Shown here piece after piece: positions 32,981 to 42,145 of a DNA stretch of 64,000 nt. Positions within the stretch are counted from its first letter, which is position 1, and every line of letters starts with the position of its first letter. Source of the stretch: Cutibacterium granulosum (GTDB lineage Bacteria; Actinomycetota; Actinomycetes; Propionibacteriales; Propionibacteriaceae); assembly GCF_900186975.1 (NCBI RefSeq), contig NZ_LT906441.1:1426001-1490000 (forward strand), read 5' to 3'. The notes beneath the pieces were generated by a model. That model had not been told where the DNA came from and searched no databases. It saw only the letters and a list, made by a program, of their open reading frames with translations. The position numbers were made by a program, and so were the translations under genes.

Positions 32981-33055
32981 GGGCGGTTGGCGCAGTGGTA
33001 GCGCACTTCGTTCACACCGAAGGGGTCGCGGGTTCGAACCCCGCATCGCCCACCA
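32981..33055 (+). tRNA. tRNA-Val (CAC)
   Basis: A 75-base tRNA with encoded CCA, acceptor GGGCGGT/ATCGCCC identical to tRNA-Val(GAC), and anticodon stem CTTCG/CGAAG around TTCACAC, anticodon CAC. The two valine tRNAs are close relatives in inverted orientation, suggesting an old duplication. Confidence 0.95.
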
Positions 33056-33058
33056 GAC

Positions 33059-33088
33059 ATGGGGTCACGAAACCGTGGCCCCATTTTT
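33059..33088 (+). terminator. Rho-independent terminator after tRNA-Val(CAC)
   Basis: ATGGGGTCACG (33059-33069) pairs with CGTGGCCCCAT (33074-33084) with one G-T wobble and an AAAC loop, followed by five T. A textbook intrinsic terminator. Confidence 0.9.
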
Positions 33089-33270
33089 CGTGTCGTATGG
33101 AATGGCCCATGCCACGGGGGTGCCCCTCCACGCTCTTGGTCGCACTCTGCTCCCTCGAGGGTTCGGCGTGCCATACATCCCTGCTGTCTGCTTTGTTGCT
33201 CACTAGGATTGGAGCCGAGCCTGGTGGTCCTCCAGGCTGGATCGAACCACGAAGATCGAGGCGAGAAATC

Positions 33271-34335
33271 ATGCCCTTCACTGTCAAGGCCCTTCAGAAG
33301 GCTTCTGCGGACGAACCATTCAAGGTCGTGGAGATCGAACGTCGTGATCCACGCGCCGACGACGTCGTCATCGACATCAAGGCTGCCGGGGTGTGCCACT
33401 CGGACATCCACACCGTGCGCAACGAGTGGGGACAGGCGCATTTTCCGTTGGCCGTCGGTCATGAGATCGCCGGCGTCGTCTCGGCTGTGGGGGAGGGCGT
33501 CACCAAGTACCAGGTGGGCGATCGTGTGGGTGTCGGCTGCCTGGTGAACTCTTGTGGTGAGTGCGAGCAGTGCCGCAACCACCAGGAACAGGCCTGTCTC
33601 AACGGCAACGTCGGCACCTACAACTCCACTGACGTTGACGGCACGATCACCCAGGGTGGCTACTCACAGAAGGTCGTCGTCAACGAGAACTTCGTGTGCC
33701 GCATCCCGGACTCCCTGGACTTCGACGTCGCGGCCCCGCTGCTGTGTGCCGGCATCACCACCTATTCGCCGTTGGCGAACTGGAACGTGCACGAGGGGCA
33801 GAACGTGGCGGTGCTCGGTCTGGGCGGACTGGGACACATGGGAGTGCAGATCGCCGTTGCCATGGGGGCGAACGTCACCGTCCTGTCGCGTACCACCAAC
33901 AAGGAGGCCTACGCCAAGGAGCTCGGCGCCAGCAGACTCCTGGCCACCAGCGAACCCGACTTCTTCACGAACCACCGCGGCGAGTTCGACTTCATCCTCA
34001 ACACCATCAGCGCTCCGATCGACCTGCGCGGCTACCTGGGTCTTCTCAAGCCGTTCGGTGCCATGGTGCTCGTCGGGCTGCCCCCGGAGGGTCTGGAGAT
34101 CAGTGCCAGGAATCTCATTGCTGGCGACAAGGCGCTGGCCGGGTCCAACATCGGCGGCATCGCGCAGACCCAGGAAATGCTTGACTTCTGTGCCGAGCAC
34201 GGCATCGGGGCCAGGATCGAGAAGATCGGCGTCCATGACGTCGACGTCGCCTACGATCGCGTCGTCGCCGGCGACGTGCGTTCCCGTTTCGTCATCGACA
34301 CCGCAGGTTTCGAGGACGCTCCACTGGAGGCCTGA
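33271..34335 (+). CDS. Zinc-dependent NAD(P) alcohol dehydrogenase (YahK/cinnamyl type)
   Basis: A 354-residue medium-chain alcohol dehydrogenase. The catalytic zinc ligands are in GVCHSD and VGHEIAG; structural zinc is bound by CGECEQCRNHQEQAC; the dinucleotide site is LGLGGLGHMG. The Cys/His pattern and NTISAPIDLRGYL place it with YahK-like aldehyde reductases that use NADPH; this is by family resemblance. GAGGCGAG before the ATG serves as ribosome site, and TAGGAT (33204-33209) may be its -10. It stands alone and is followed by a strong hairpin, so it is probably monocistronic. Confidence 0.9.
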   Translation: MPFTVKALQKASADEPFKVVEIERRDPRADDVVIDIKAAGVCHSDIHTVRNEWGQAHFPLAVGHEIAGVVSAVGEGVTKYQVGDRVGVGCLVNSCGECEQCRNHQEQACLNGNVGTYNSTDVDGTITQGGYSQKVVVNENFVCRIPDSLDFDVAAPLLCAGITTYSPLANWNVHEGQNVAVLGLGGLGHMGVQIAVAMGANVTVLSRTTNKEAYAKELGASRLLATSEPDFFTNHRGEFDFILNTISAPIDLRGYLGLLKPFGAMVLVGLPPEGLEISARNLIAGDKALAGSNIGGIAQTQEMLDFCAEHGIGARIEKIGVHDVDVAYDRVVAGDVRSRFVIDTAGFEDAPLEA

Positions 34336-34646
34336 TCGCCGGCCTCGGGCAACGAATTCGCGTACCGCCGAGTTCGTGACGTGATCTCGGGTGACGTGGC
34401 CGTGGCAGCCACGTCACCCGGTGCCGGTCGCGGAATGCGCACGTCCCGGTGATGAGCACATGTCCATGCAGGATGGATTGCTGCTGCACTTTCATGCACT
34501 GGGGCTGCCGGTTCACAGTTCGACACTACTCACCACTACTCTGTGTTCAGACATGATTGCCAGTGACTCCCCCGAATGAGGCGAGTCGCACCACGAGACC
34601 CACCGCGGACCAGGTATGCCCGTGGCTTGACGAAGGGAAGATCCAC
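34336..34646. other. Gap between adh and thrS
   Basis: No gene is supported. It holds the adh terminator and, further on, the sequence before thrS. I looked for a T-box leader (a common thrS control) and saw no specifier hairpin or T-box sequence. Confidence 0.5.
34389..34419 (+). terminator. Terminator after alcohol dehydrogenase
   Basis: GGGTGACGTGGC (34389-34400) pairs perfectly with GCCACGTCACCC (34408-34419) around a 7-base loop. Very stable, without a T-run. Confidence 0.7.
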
Positions 34647-36698
34647 GTGTCCATCTCCATCACCGTGATTCGGGACGACCAGCAGCAACAACACGTGGTG
34701 GACACCGGAACCACTGGTCTGGACCTGTTCGGAAGAAATCGTGATGTCGTGGCCATGCGCATCGCGGGCACCCTGCTCGACCTGCAGCGTGAGATCCAGG
34801 ACGGTGACGTCGTCGAACCCGTGCTCGCCACCAGTCAGGACGGGCTCAACATCATCCGACATTCCTGCACCCACGTCATGGCCCAGGCCGTCCAGGAGCT
34901 GTACCCCGACGTCAACCTGGGTATCGGGCCGTTCATCACCGACGGTTTCTACTATGACTTCGGCAACATCAGCGCAATCACCCCAGAGATCATGAAGGAT
35001 CTCGAGAAGCGCATGAAGAGCATCGTCAAGGAGAACCAGCGCTTCGTGCGTCGTGTGACGACCGAGGAGGAGGCCCGCGTCGAGCTCGCCGACCAGCCGT
35101 ACAAACTCGAACTCGTCGGCTCCAAGGGCAACCATGAGGCCGAGAGTGCGTCGGTGGAGGTCGGGGGAGCCGAACTCACCATCTATGACAACGTCCGGAG
35201 GGACGGGACGACGGCCTGGAAGGATCTCTGCCGGGGCCCGCACGTGCCCTCCACCAAGTATCTGGGCAACGGCTTCGCCCTGACGAAGTCGTCGGCCGCC
35301 TACTGGAAGGGCGACCAGGCCAACGACCAGCTGCAGCGCATCTATGGCACGGCCTGGGCATCCAAGACGGATCTCGTCGCCTACCAGACCCGCATGGCCG
35401 AGGCCGCCCGGCGTGATCACCGCAAGCTCGGTGCCGAACTCGATCTCTACTCCTTCCCCGAGGAGGTCGGTCCGGGGCTCGTCCTGTTCCACCCCAAGGG
35501 TGGCATCCTGCGCCACATCATCGAGGACTACGTCACCCAGCGCCACCTGGCTGCCGGATTCGACTTCGTCCACACCCCCGAGATCACCAAGGGCGGTCTC
35601 TTCCACACCTCGGGGCACCTGCCGTACTACGCGGACACGATGTTCCCCCCGATGCTCGCCGACGAGGAGCGTGACGCCGAGGGCAACGTCACCAAGGCCG
35701 GCCAGGAGTACTACCTCAAGGCCATGAACTGCCCGATGCACAATCTCATCTTCCGCTCCCGGGGGCGCTCCTACCGAGACCTGCCGCTGCGGTTCTACGA
35801 ACTGGGCCACGACTACCGCTACGAGAAATCCGGAGTCGTGCACGGGCTGACTCGTATGCGTGGGTTCACCCAGGACGACTCGCACACCTACTGCACCCCT
35901 GAGCAGGCTGGCGATGAGATCACGATGCTCATCAACTTCTTCCTGTCGGTGCTGCGTGACTTCGGGCTCAACGACTTCTACCTCGAGTTGTCCACCCGTG
36001 ACGACGACAAGCATGCCGACAAGTTCATCGGTTCCGACGAGGACTGGCAGACTGCCACGCAGATCCTGCGCGAGGCGGCCGAGTCGACGGGGCTGCCGCT
36101 GGTGCCCGATCCGGGCGGTGCTGCCTTCTACGGCCCCAAGGTCTCGGTGCAGGTGAAGGACGCCATCGGACGCACCTGGCAGATGTCGACGGTGCAGTAC
36201 GACTTCAACCAGCCAGAACGGTTCGAGCTGGAGTACACCGCACCGGATGGGTCGCGCCGCCGCCCGGTGATGGTTCACTCCGCCAAGCTGGGCTCGGTCG
36301 AGCGGTTCATCGGCGTGCTCGTGGAGCACTACGCCGGGGCCTTCCCGGTCTGGCTCGCGCCGACCCAGGTGCTGGGCGTACCGGTGGCCGAGGAGTTCGA
36401 CGACTACCTCAAGGGTTTTGCGGCCCAGCTGCGGCAGGTCGGCATTCGCGTCGACCTCGACACCTCCAACGACCGATTCGGCAAGAAGATCCGCAACGCC
36501 ACCCAGACCAAGGTGCCGTTCATCGTCATCGCCGGCGGTGAGGATCGCGATGGGGGGACGGTCTCGTTCCGATTCCGGGACGGTTCCCAGCTCAACGGTG
36601 TGCCTCGTGCCCAGGCAGTGGACCTCATCAAGGCATGGGACCAGGCCCGCCGCAACGACTCGCCGGACTCCGAGAACGTCCGTACCGTCCAGGAGTGA
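34647..36698 (+). CDS. thrS: Threonyl-tRNA synthetase
   Basis: A 683-residue class II aminoacyl-tRNA synthetase. The N-terminal TGS domain (about residues 1-65), the editing domain with [16 protein letters not shown], and the catalytic domain with motif 2 ([18 protein letters not shown]), the zinc Cys in AMNCPMHN, and motif 3 in [17 protein letters not shown] are all visible, followed by the anticodon domain. GAAGGGAAG six to seven bases before the GTG at 34647 supports that start; an upstream TTG at 34557 has no such site. It heads a nine-gene co-directional run in the same order as Mycobacterium tuberculosis thrS to pimA. Confidence 0.96.
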   Translation: MSISITVIRDDQQQQHVVDTGTTGLDLFGRNRDVVAMRIAGTLLDLQREIQDGDVVEPVLATSQDGLNIIRHSCTHVMAQAVQELYPDVNLGIGPFITDGFYYDFGNISAITPEIMKDLEKRMKSIVKENQRFVRRVTTEEEARVELADQPYKLELVGSKGNHEAESASVEVGGAELTIYDNVRRDGTTAWKDLCRGPHVPSTKYLGNGFALTKSSAAYWKGDQANDQLQRIYGTAWASKTDLVAYQTRMAEAARRDHRKLGAELDLYSFPEEVGPGLVLFHPKGGILRHIIEDYVTQRHLAAGFDFVHTPEITKGGLFHTSGHLPYYADTMFPPMLADEERDAEGNVTKAGQEYYLKAMNCPMHNLIFRSRGRSYRDLPLRFYELGHDYRYEKSGVVHGLTRMRGFTQDDSHTYCTPEQAGDEITMLINFFLSVLRDFGLNDFYLELSTRDDDKHADKFIGSDEDWQTATQILREAAESTGLPLVPDPGGAAFYGPKVSVQVKDAIGRTWQMSTVQYDFNQPERFELEYTAPDGSRRRPVMVHSAKLGSVERFIGVLVEHYAGAFPVWLAPTQVLGVPVAEEFDDYLKGFAAQLRQVGIRVDLDTSNDRFGKKIRNATQTKVPFIVIAGGEDRDGGTVSFRFRDGSQLNGVPRAQAVDLIKAWDQARRNDSPDSENVRTVQE

Positions 36699-36703
36699 TG
36701 ACG

Positions 36704-37342
36704 ATGAACACATCACAGGAAGGGGCAACACCGGTCAACCGTCGCGTGGATGGTGATCGGTCCAGTGGTCACCAGCCCAGCACACCTGACGAGGTGATGG
36801 TGGAATTCGCCGAGGACATGGTGGGGGTTCCCGATGCCTTCGGCAGGTTCTGGACCCCGCACCGGATGGTCTACATCGGTGGGGAGAACAAGCCCAAGAC
36901 CTCCGATGCCGGCAAGGCCTGCCCGTTCTGCTCCTCGCCGCAGCGTGACGATGCCGAAGCCCTCATCATCCATCGCGGTGCGACCTGCTACGTCATCATG
37001 AACCTCTACCCGTACGGTCCGGGGCACATGTTGGTGTGCCCGTATCGGCACATCTCCGGCTACATCGACGCCACCGACGAGGAGGTTGCCGAGATGGCCG
37101 AGCTCACGCGCACGGCCATCCGGGTGCTCACCGACGTGAGCCATCCGCAGGGATTCAACATCGGCATGAACCAGGGAGCTGCCGGGGGAGCGGGAATCGC
37201 CGCGCACCTGCACCAGCACGTCCTGCCTCGCTGGGTGGGTGACACGAACTTCCTGCCCATCGTGGCCGGTGTACGTGCCGTACCACAGTTGTTGTCCGAC
37301 GGGCGCGATCTTCTTGCCGACGCCTGGGAGAAGTATGCTTGA
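36704..37342 (+). CDS. HIT domain protein (Ap4A phosphorylase-like)
   Basis: A 212-residue HIT-family nucleotide hydrolase/transferase. The catalytic motif HLHQHVLPRW (His-x-His-x-His) lies near residue 168; CPFCSSP is a partial zinc site, and MNLYPYGPGHMLVCPYRHI is the nucleotide-binding segment. Its closest functional relative by position is M. tuberculosis Rv2613c, an Ap4A phosphorylase between thrS and pgsA1; I extend that role by synteny. AGGAG sits eight bases before the ATG at 36704; an ATG overlapping the thrS stop is a poorer choice. Its end overlaps the next start by eight bases. Confidence 0.88.
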   Translation: MNTSQEGATPVNRRVDGDRSSGHQPSTPDEVMVEFAEDMVGVPDAFGRFWTPHRMVYIGGENKPKTSDAGKACPFCSSPQRDDAEALIIHRGATCYVIMNLYPYGPGHMLVCPYRHISGYIDATDEEVAEMAELTRTAIRVLTDVSHPQGFNIGMNQGAAGGAGIAAHLHQHVLPRWVGDTNFLPIVAGVRAVPQLLSDGRDLLADAWEKYA

Positions 37343-37958
37343 GCGGTTCCGTCAGGGGTGGCAGAAGGTCATGCGACCACTGGCCTCCGGCCTGCTTGCC
37401 ATGCACGTCACCCCCGACATGGTCACGTGGATCGGTACCATCGGTGCGGTCGTCATGGCACTGGTCTGCCTGCCGCAGGGGTGGCTGTGGCAGGGGGCCC
37501 TGCTCATCACACTCTTCATCTTCTCCGACTCCCTTGACGGCAACATGGCTCGTCAGCTCGGTCGTACCTCCCAGTGGGGTTCCTTCCTCGACTCCACCCT
37601 CGACCGGTTCGGGGACGGGGCGGTCTTTGCCGGGATCGCGCTGTACTACGCAGGTCCCGGCCACAGCACGCTGTGGTGCGGGGTGGCTCTGGCGGCGCTC
37701 ATCCTCAGCTTGGTCACGTCATACGTGCGAGCCAAGGCGGAATCATTGTCCATGGACGCCAAGATGGGCATCGCCACCCGGGCGGATCGGCTGCTCATCA
37801 GCTTGGTTGCCGTGGAGATCACTGGACTGGCACGAGTCGGCGTCCTTGCGCACTGGTTCTGCTGGGCACTTCCGGTGGGGCTGTGCTACCTCACCGTTGC
37901 CGGCGCCATCACCGTGGGACAACGCATGACGGCCGTGAAACGGCAGTCGGAGTCATGA
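37335..37958 (+). CDS. pgsA1: Phosphatidylinositol phosphate synthase (CDP-alcohol phosphatidyltransferase)
   Basis: A 207-residue inner-membrane enzyme with about six hydrophobic segments. The CDP-alcohol motif D-G-x2-A-R-x8-G-x3-D-x3-D is exact: Asp68-Gly69, Ala72-Arg73, Gly82, Asp86, Asp90. By synteny with mycobacteria it joins CDP-diacylglycerol to inositol 3-phosphate to give phosphatidylinositol phosphate, the precursor of PI and of the mannosides made by the next genes. The ATG overlaps the HIT gene and is preceded by GGGAGAAG. The acyltransferase follows after one base. Confidence 0.9.
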   Translation: MLERFRQGWQKVMRPLASGLLAMHVTPDMVTWIGTIGAVVMALVCLPQGWLWQGALLITLFIFSDSLDGNMARQLGRTSQWGSFLDSTLDRFGDGAVFAGIALYYAGPGHSTLWCGVALAALILSLVTSYVRAKAESLSMDAKMGIATRADRLLISLVAVEITGLARVGVLAHWFCWALPVGLCYLTVAGAITVGQRMTAVKRQSES

Positions 37959-37959
37959 G

Positions 37960-38874
37960 ATGACGCCAGCCGTGCGGATCCGGCATCGCGAGTCCTCCCA
38001 GCACGGGGACCGGACGGTACGAGCCAGGCTCATGTCTGGGCTCGCCCCGGTGCCAGCACCGGTGTGGCAGCCACTCTCGCGAGTCGTGGGCACCGTGCTC
38101 GCCCACCATCCGGTGACCGGTGTACGGCAGTGGCAGCTCAACGCCCAAGCCATGACCGGAGCCATCCCGAGCAGCAGGTGCACGGCCCGGGCCGTTGACT
38201 CGTGGATCCGTACCCTCATGACCTCGATGCAACTTCCACGGTGGTCCACCGATCACATCGACCGCTCGGTCCATGTCGATGCTGAGCAGTTCGACCGGTT
38301 GCGCAGCGAGTACCTGTCGCGTGGGGCAGTTCTGGCCCTGCCGCACATGGGGTCCTGGGACTTGGCCGGGGCTTGGGTGGCCAGACGCGGCTTCTCCCCG
38401 AGTTCCGTCGCGGAGAATCTTCCGAGGGCACAGTTCGAGTTGTTCTGCCGCACACGGGAGCAGCTGGGGATGAGGATTCGTGGACATGAACGGCACGGTC
38501 TCGTCAATCTGCTGCGTGACGACATCGCCGAGGGACGCACCGTCTGTCTGGTCGCCGATCGCGATCTCACTGGACGCGGCGTCCCGATCGTCTGGCAGAC
38601 GCCGGATGGTCCGGTTCCTGCCACCATGCCTGCTGGCCCGGCCCTGCTGGCTGCCACGACCGGGGCTGCCCTGGTGGGGGTGTGCTGCCACTACGACAGC
38701 ACCACGACGATGCACATCGATCTCTCGGACCCGCTGGATCTTGGGCCACGGCCACTTCATGACCAGGTTCGGCGCACCACGCAACAGCTCGCCGACTGGT
38801 TCGCCCCCCACATTCGTCGTCATGTCGTCGACTGGCACATGATGCAGCCGTTCGTCCCGGGGGTGAGGGCTTGA
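37960..38874 (+). CDS. patA: PIM acyltransferase PatA-like (HtrB/LpxL superfamily)
   Basis: A 304-residue acyltransferase with the catalytic H-x4-D motif HMGSWD (His129, Asp134), a conserved DRDLTGRGVPI segment, and PAGPALLAATTGA, all typical of HtrB-type enzymes. In the mycobacterial order pgsA1-patA-pimA this enzyme transfers palmitate to the mannose of PIM1/PIM2 at the cytoplasmic face of the membrane. The first 25 residues are polar; MSGLAPVPAPVWQPLS at residue 25 is an alternative start. The stop codon overlaps the ATG of pimA (TGATG). Confidence 0.88.
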   Translation: MTPAVRIRHRESSQHGDRTVRARLMSGLAPVPAPVWQPLSRVVGTVLAHHPVTGVRQWQLNAQAMTGAIPSSRCTARAVDSWIRTLMTSMQLPRWSTDHIDRSVHVDAEQFDRLRSEYLSRGAVLALPHMGSWDLAGAWVARRGFSPSSVAENLPRAQFELFCRTREQLGMRIRGHERHGLVNLLRDDIAEGRTVCLVADRDLTGRGVPIVWQTPDGPVPATMPAGPALLAATTGAALVGVCCHYDSTTTMHIDLSDPLDLGPRPLHDQVRRTTQQLADWFAPHIRRHVVDWHMMQPFVPGVRA

Positions 38875-40172
38875 TGGCCTCGGGACGCCAGCCCACACGC
38901 TGCACCCATTCCAGACCTGCGCGACACGGTCCAGATTCCCGGCAGGTTCCTGACACCCCCTGCCTGCACGCTCACAGCTGGTTGCGGATCGGTCTGGTCT
39001 GCCCCTACAACTTCTCCTACCCCGGGGGAGTGCAGAATCACGTTCTGGGGCTGGCCGGTTGGTTGCGCAGCCACGGCCACATCGTCCACATCCTGGGACC
39101 GGGACACCCTGGACGGGATCGTCTGGAGGGGTTCGGGCTCCCGACCGAGTGCTTCACCTCGTCGGGACGCACGGTTGCCGTCACGGTCAACGGGTCGGTG
39201 GCACGAGTGGGATTCGGTGTGAGGACCGCCATGCGTGTGCGTGCCTGGCTCGACGCGCACAGCTTCGACGTCCTGCACGTGCACGAGCCGATGACTCCGT
39301 CGAGCTCGCTGCTGACCTTGTGGAATGCCGATTGTCCTCTGGTGGCGACCTTTCACGCCGCAACCGTCGACACCCCGATGATTCGTGCTGCTCGCAAGGT
39401 GGCCCCGTCGTCCATCGCACGCATCGACGATGCCATCGCCGTCTCCGCAGCTGCTGCAGCCACCGCACGTCGGTGTTGGGGGGTGGAGCCCACCATCATC
39501 GGCAACGGGGTCGATGTGTCACGGATACGCCGCCTGTCCACCTCTGCTGCGGGCACGTCACACGATCCAGCTGGGTCACCGTGGCGCAGCGGACGCCCCA
39601 CCGTCATGTTTCTGGGGCGCTTCGACGAGTCACGCAAGGGATTCGAACATTTCGCGGCCGCCATCGACCAGGTTCGTCATGAGTTTCCTCGTCTCGACCC
39701 CGTTGTCGTGGGGCCGGGGGTGCCTCCGCATGGCACCGGTCTACGGTTCACCGGCCCACTTCCCGATGCAGAACGTGACAAGATGCTTGGCAGGGCCGAT
39801 GTCTACGTCGCCCCCAACACCGGGGGCGAGTCGTTCGGGATCGTTCTCGTGGAGGCCCTGGCAGCTGGGGCCGACGTGGTGGCCAGTGATCTGCCCGGGT
39901 TCCGTGAGGTGCTCACCACTCGCGACGGCGTTCTCGGAGCCCTGGTGCCGGTGGGAGACGCCGATGCCCTGGCCGCAGCGATTGGTGCCGCGTTGCAGCG
40001 ACGTGCCCGTGGGCTTGGTGCGGAGCAGGCAGGGGTGCGACGGGCCCGGGACTTCGACTGGGACGTCGTGGCACCTCAGGTCGTTGCGCGGTATCTGCGT
40101 GCCATCGACGTGCGACACGAACGTTCCGAACACAGATCCAGCTGGACAAAGCGCTTAGGGTGGAAGACGTGA
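38874..40172 (+). CDS. pimA: Phosphatidylinositol alpha-mannosyltransferase PimA
   Basis: A 432-residue GT4 glycosyltransferase that adds mannose from GDP-mannose to phosphatidylinositol, the first PIM step. The N-terminal Rossmann fold contains RIGLVCPYNFSYPGGVQNHV and VLHVHEPMTPS; the C-terminal fold contains VMFLGRFDESRKGFE and the E-x7-E motif in GESFGIVLVEALAAG. About 38 residues precede the usual PimA beginning, so either the start is later (a TTG near 38982 gives LRIGLVCPY) or this organism carries an N-terminal extension. It overlaps both neighbours by one to four bases. Confidence 0.93.
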   Translation: MASGRQPTRCTHSRPARHGPDSRQVPDTPCLHAHSWLRIGLVCPYNFSYPGGVQNHVLGLAGWLRSHGHIVHILGPGHPGRDRLEGFGLPTECFTSSGRTVAVTVNGSVARVGFGVRTAMRVRAWLDAHSFDVLHVHEPMTPSSSLLTLWNADCPLVATFHAATVDTPMIRAARKVAPSSIARIDDAIAVSAAAAATARRCWGVEPTIIGNGVDVSRIRRLSTSAAGTSHDPAGSPWRSGRPTVMFLGRFDESRKGFEHFAAAIDQVRHEFPRLDPVVVGPGVPPHGTGLRFTGPLPDAERDKMLGRADVYVAPNTGGESFGIVLVEALAAGADVVASDLPGFREVLTTRDGVLGALVPVGDADALAAAIGAALQRRARGLGAEQAGVRRARDFDWDVVAPQVVARYLRAIDVRHERSEHRSSWTKRLGWKT

Positions 40173-40819
40173 CCGACGAGATCGAACAGACTGGTGCGAC
40201 CTACGACACGGACGCCTTCTGGACGGTCCCCAACGTGCTCTCAGTGATCCGACTACTGGGGGTACCGCTGTTCATCTGGCTCATCGTGGGGCCACGAGCA
40301 GACGTCTGGGCAGTGGTCGTGCTGGCAATTGCCGGGCTCACCGATCTGCTTGACGGCAAGATCGCCCGCCGGTGGCATCAGGTGTCGCGGGTGGGGCAGA
40401 TGCTCGACCCCATTGCGGATCGCCTCTACATCTTCGCCATCGTCGTCGCCCTGCTGGTGCGTGGCGTGGTGCCGCTGTGGATCGTCGTCGCCCTGGCAGC
40501 TCGTGACCTCATGCTGCTGTGTCTGGTGCCAAGCCTGCACAGCCGTGGATTCACCTCGCTGCCGGTGCACTTCGTCGGCAAGGCAGCCACGTTCTGCCTG
40601 CTGTACTCCTTCCCCCTGGTGCTGCTCGGCCACATGGGAGGTGGGTGGACGATTGCCCGGATCATCGGCTGGGCCTTCGCCCTGTGGGGCACCGGGCTGT
40701 ACTGGTGGGCTGGAATCCTCTACGTCCGTCAAGCCATTCACCTGGTTCAGACCCTGCCACCGCTGAGCTCGCAACAACCTGCGTCCACGTCCGGATCCAC
40801 CCCGGTGCACAGGAAGTGA
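40169..40819 (+). CDS. CDP-alcohol phosphatidyltransferase (PgsA/cardiolipin synthase type)
   Basis: A 216-residue integral membrane enzyme. The CDP-alcohol motif is in LTDLLDGKIARRWHQVSRVG followed by QMLDPIADR, again with both downstream Asp residues. Several hydrophobic segments follow. It may make phosphatidylglycerol phosphate or cardiolipin; the acceptor cannot be read off. The GTG at 40169 shares bases with the pimA stop; TAGGGT (40156-40161) is seven bases upstream, so it may also have its own leaderless promoter. It sits after pimA where mycobacteria carry a NUDIX gene. Confidence 0.82.
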   Translation: MTDEIEQTGATYDTDAFWTVPNVLSVIRLLGVPLFIWLIVGPRADVWAVVVLAIAGLTDLLDGKIARRWHQVSRVGQMLDPIADRLYIFAIVVALLVRGVVPLWIVVALAARDLMLLCLVPSLHSRGFTSLPVHFVGKAATFCLLYSFPLVLLGHMGGGWTIARIIGWAFALWGTGLYWWAGILYVRQAIHLVQTLPPLSSQQPASTSGSTPVHRK

Positions 40820-40820
40820 T

Positions 40821-41756
40821 GTGGCGGCCATGACGGATGAGGAGGATCAGGTACCCATCGACCCCACATCGGGTCGGCGTGCGGACTGGACGATGGATCT
40901 GCTGCGTGAGATTCGCGAGCAGGCCGTCGATCCCAGCTATGCCGCTGTGACGCAGGCCGAGACACGAGCAGCCCAGGCCGAGCGACGACACGACCAGGAC
41001 GACCATGGGAAGCCCGCCCCCCACACTCAGGAGAACGGATCCACCGTCTCCGGCCCGGCCGCTCTTGATCGCAGACGTCGCCGCCGTCTGCACGTGGGAA
41101 CCATCGCAGTACTGCTCATTGCCGGACTGGGGTTGGGCACGGCATGGCGCACCACGGCCCTGCAGCAGCCGGTCACGGCGGCGGAACGTGGCGATCTGGT
41201 GAGACGGGTGGAGGCGGCACAGGCTCATCAGGCCGATCAGCAACGTCAGATCTCCGAGCTGGAGGGTGAGGTGCATCGCATGAGGGTCCGGGCGGGTACG
41301 TGGTCTGCTGCTGCCGATCACCAGTCCAAGCAGGCCGATGCGGCGGCGGTCAGCAGGGTGAGCGGTCCCGGGGTGAAGATCACGGTGGATGACTCCAAGG
41401 CCTCGTCGGAGGAGGGGAGACTCACCGACACCGATCTGCGACGGGTGGTCAATGGCTTGTGGGGCAGTGGGGCGGAGGCCATCGCCATCAACGACCGCCG
41501 TCTGTCGAGCAAGACAGCCATCCGCACCGCTGGATCGGCGATCACCGTCAACTACGCGTCGATCTCGGCTCCCTACGTCATCAAGGTCATTGGTCCGGCG
41601 CAGACCCTGCCGGGCCAGTTCGCCCAGACCGATGGTGGAACCATCCTGCAGTACCATTCCGACAATTTCCGGGTTCGTTACCAGATGGAGACGCTCGACG
41701 CGGTGACTCTTCCCGAATCGCACAATGTGTCCGTGTCCTACAGTGAACCGCGGTAG
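40821..41756 (+). CDS. DUF881 family protein (first copy)
   Basis: A 311-residue protein with a long charged cytosolic N-terminus (about 90 residues), a basic patch RRRRRR, one membrane helix (GTIAVLLIAGLGLGTAW), a coiled coil (LVRRVEAAQAHQADQQRQIS region) and the extracytoplasmic DUF881 domain: VSGPGVKITVDDSK, VVNGLWGSGAEAIAIND, and RYQMETLDAV. The family is often found with small basic DUF1290 protein and near division genes; function unknown. AGGAAG precedes the GTG. The second copy is two genes downstream. Confidence 0.85.
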   Translation: MAAMTDEEDQVPIDPTSGRRADWTMDLLREIREQAVDPSYAAVTQAETRAAQAERRHDQDDHGKPAPHTQENGSTVSGPAALDRRRRRRLHVGTIAVLLIAGLGLGTAWRTTALQQPVTAAERGDLVRRVEAAQAHQADQQRQISELEGEVHRMRVRAGTWSAAADHQSKQADAAAVSRVSGPGVKITVDDSKASSEEGRLTDTDLRRVVNGLWGSGAEAIAINDRRLSSKTAIRTAGSAITVNYASISAPYVIKVIGPAQTLPGQFAQTDGGTILQYHSDNFRVRYQMETLDAVTLPESHNVSVSYSEPR

Positions 41757-41812
41757 GTTTTTGACGAGCCACAATTGGGTCGTGACGTGATGGACAGGCG
41801 AAAGGAACCGCG

Positions 41813-42145
41813 ATGCTCGCAATTCTAGGACTGGTTGTGGGCGTGATTCTTGGCCTGGTGCTCCATCCAGATCTGTCCCCGGCCTTGCAGCCGTACCTGC
41901 CCATCATGATCGTCGCCGCCATGGACGCACTGTTCGGCGCGTTGCGCGCCTACCTGGCCCACACGTTCTCCGATCGGGTGTTCATCATCTCGTTCATCTC
42001 CAACGTGCTCATTGCCGGACTCATCGTGTGGGTGGGTGACCTCATCGGGGTGGGTTCGCAACTGTCGACCGCGGTGGTCGTCGTACTGGGAATCCGGATC
42101 TTCACCAATGCGGCAGCCATTCGACGGGAGGTGTTCCATGCCTGA
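41813..42145 (+). CDS. DUF1290 small basic membrane protein (Sbp-like)
   Basis: A 110-residue protein with three hydrophobic segments (ILGLVVGVILGLVL, ALQPYLPIMIVAAMDALFGAL, VFIISFISNVLIAGLIVWV). It matches DUF1290, the small basic protein (Sbp) that sits between division or DUF881 genes in Gram-positive bacteria. Function unknown. AAAGGA before the ATG is the ribosome site. It overlaps the next gene by eight bases and is flanked on both sides by DUF881 genes, a conserved sandwich. Confidence 0.88.
   Translation: MLAILGLVVGVILGLVLHPDLSPALQPYLPIMIVAAMDALFGALRAYLAHTFSDRVFIISFISNVLIAGLIVWVGDLIGVGSQLSTAVVVVLGIRIFTNAAAIRREVFHA

Noticed and set aside
34336-34646. T-box or other riboswitch before thrS
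   Set aside because: I could not find a specifier hairpin, T-box bulge or antiterminator; only the adh terminator is clear.
34536-36731. A 731-codon minus-strand open frame over thrS
   Set aside because: Antisense shadow of threonyl-tRNA synthetase, which is intact on the plus strand.
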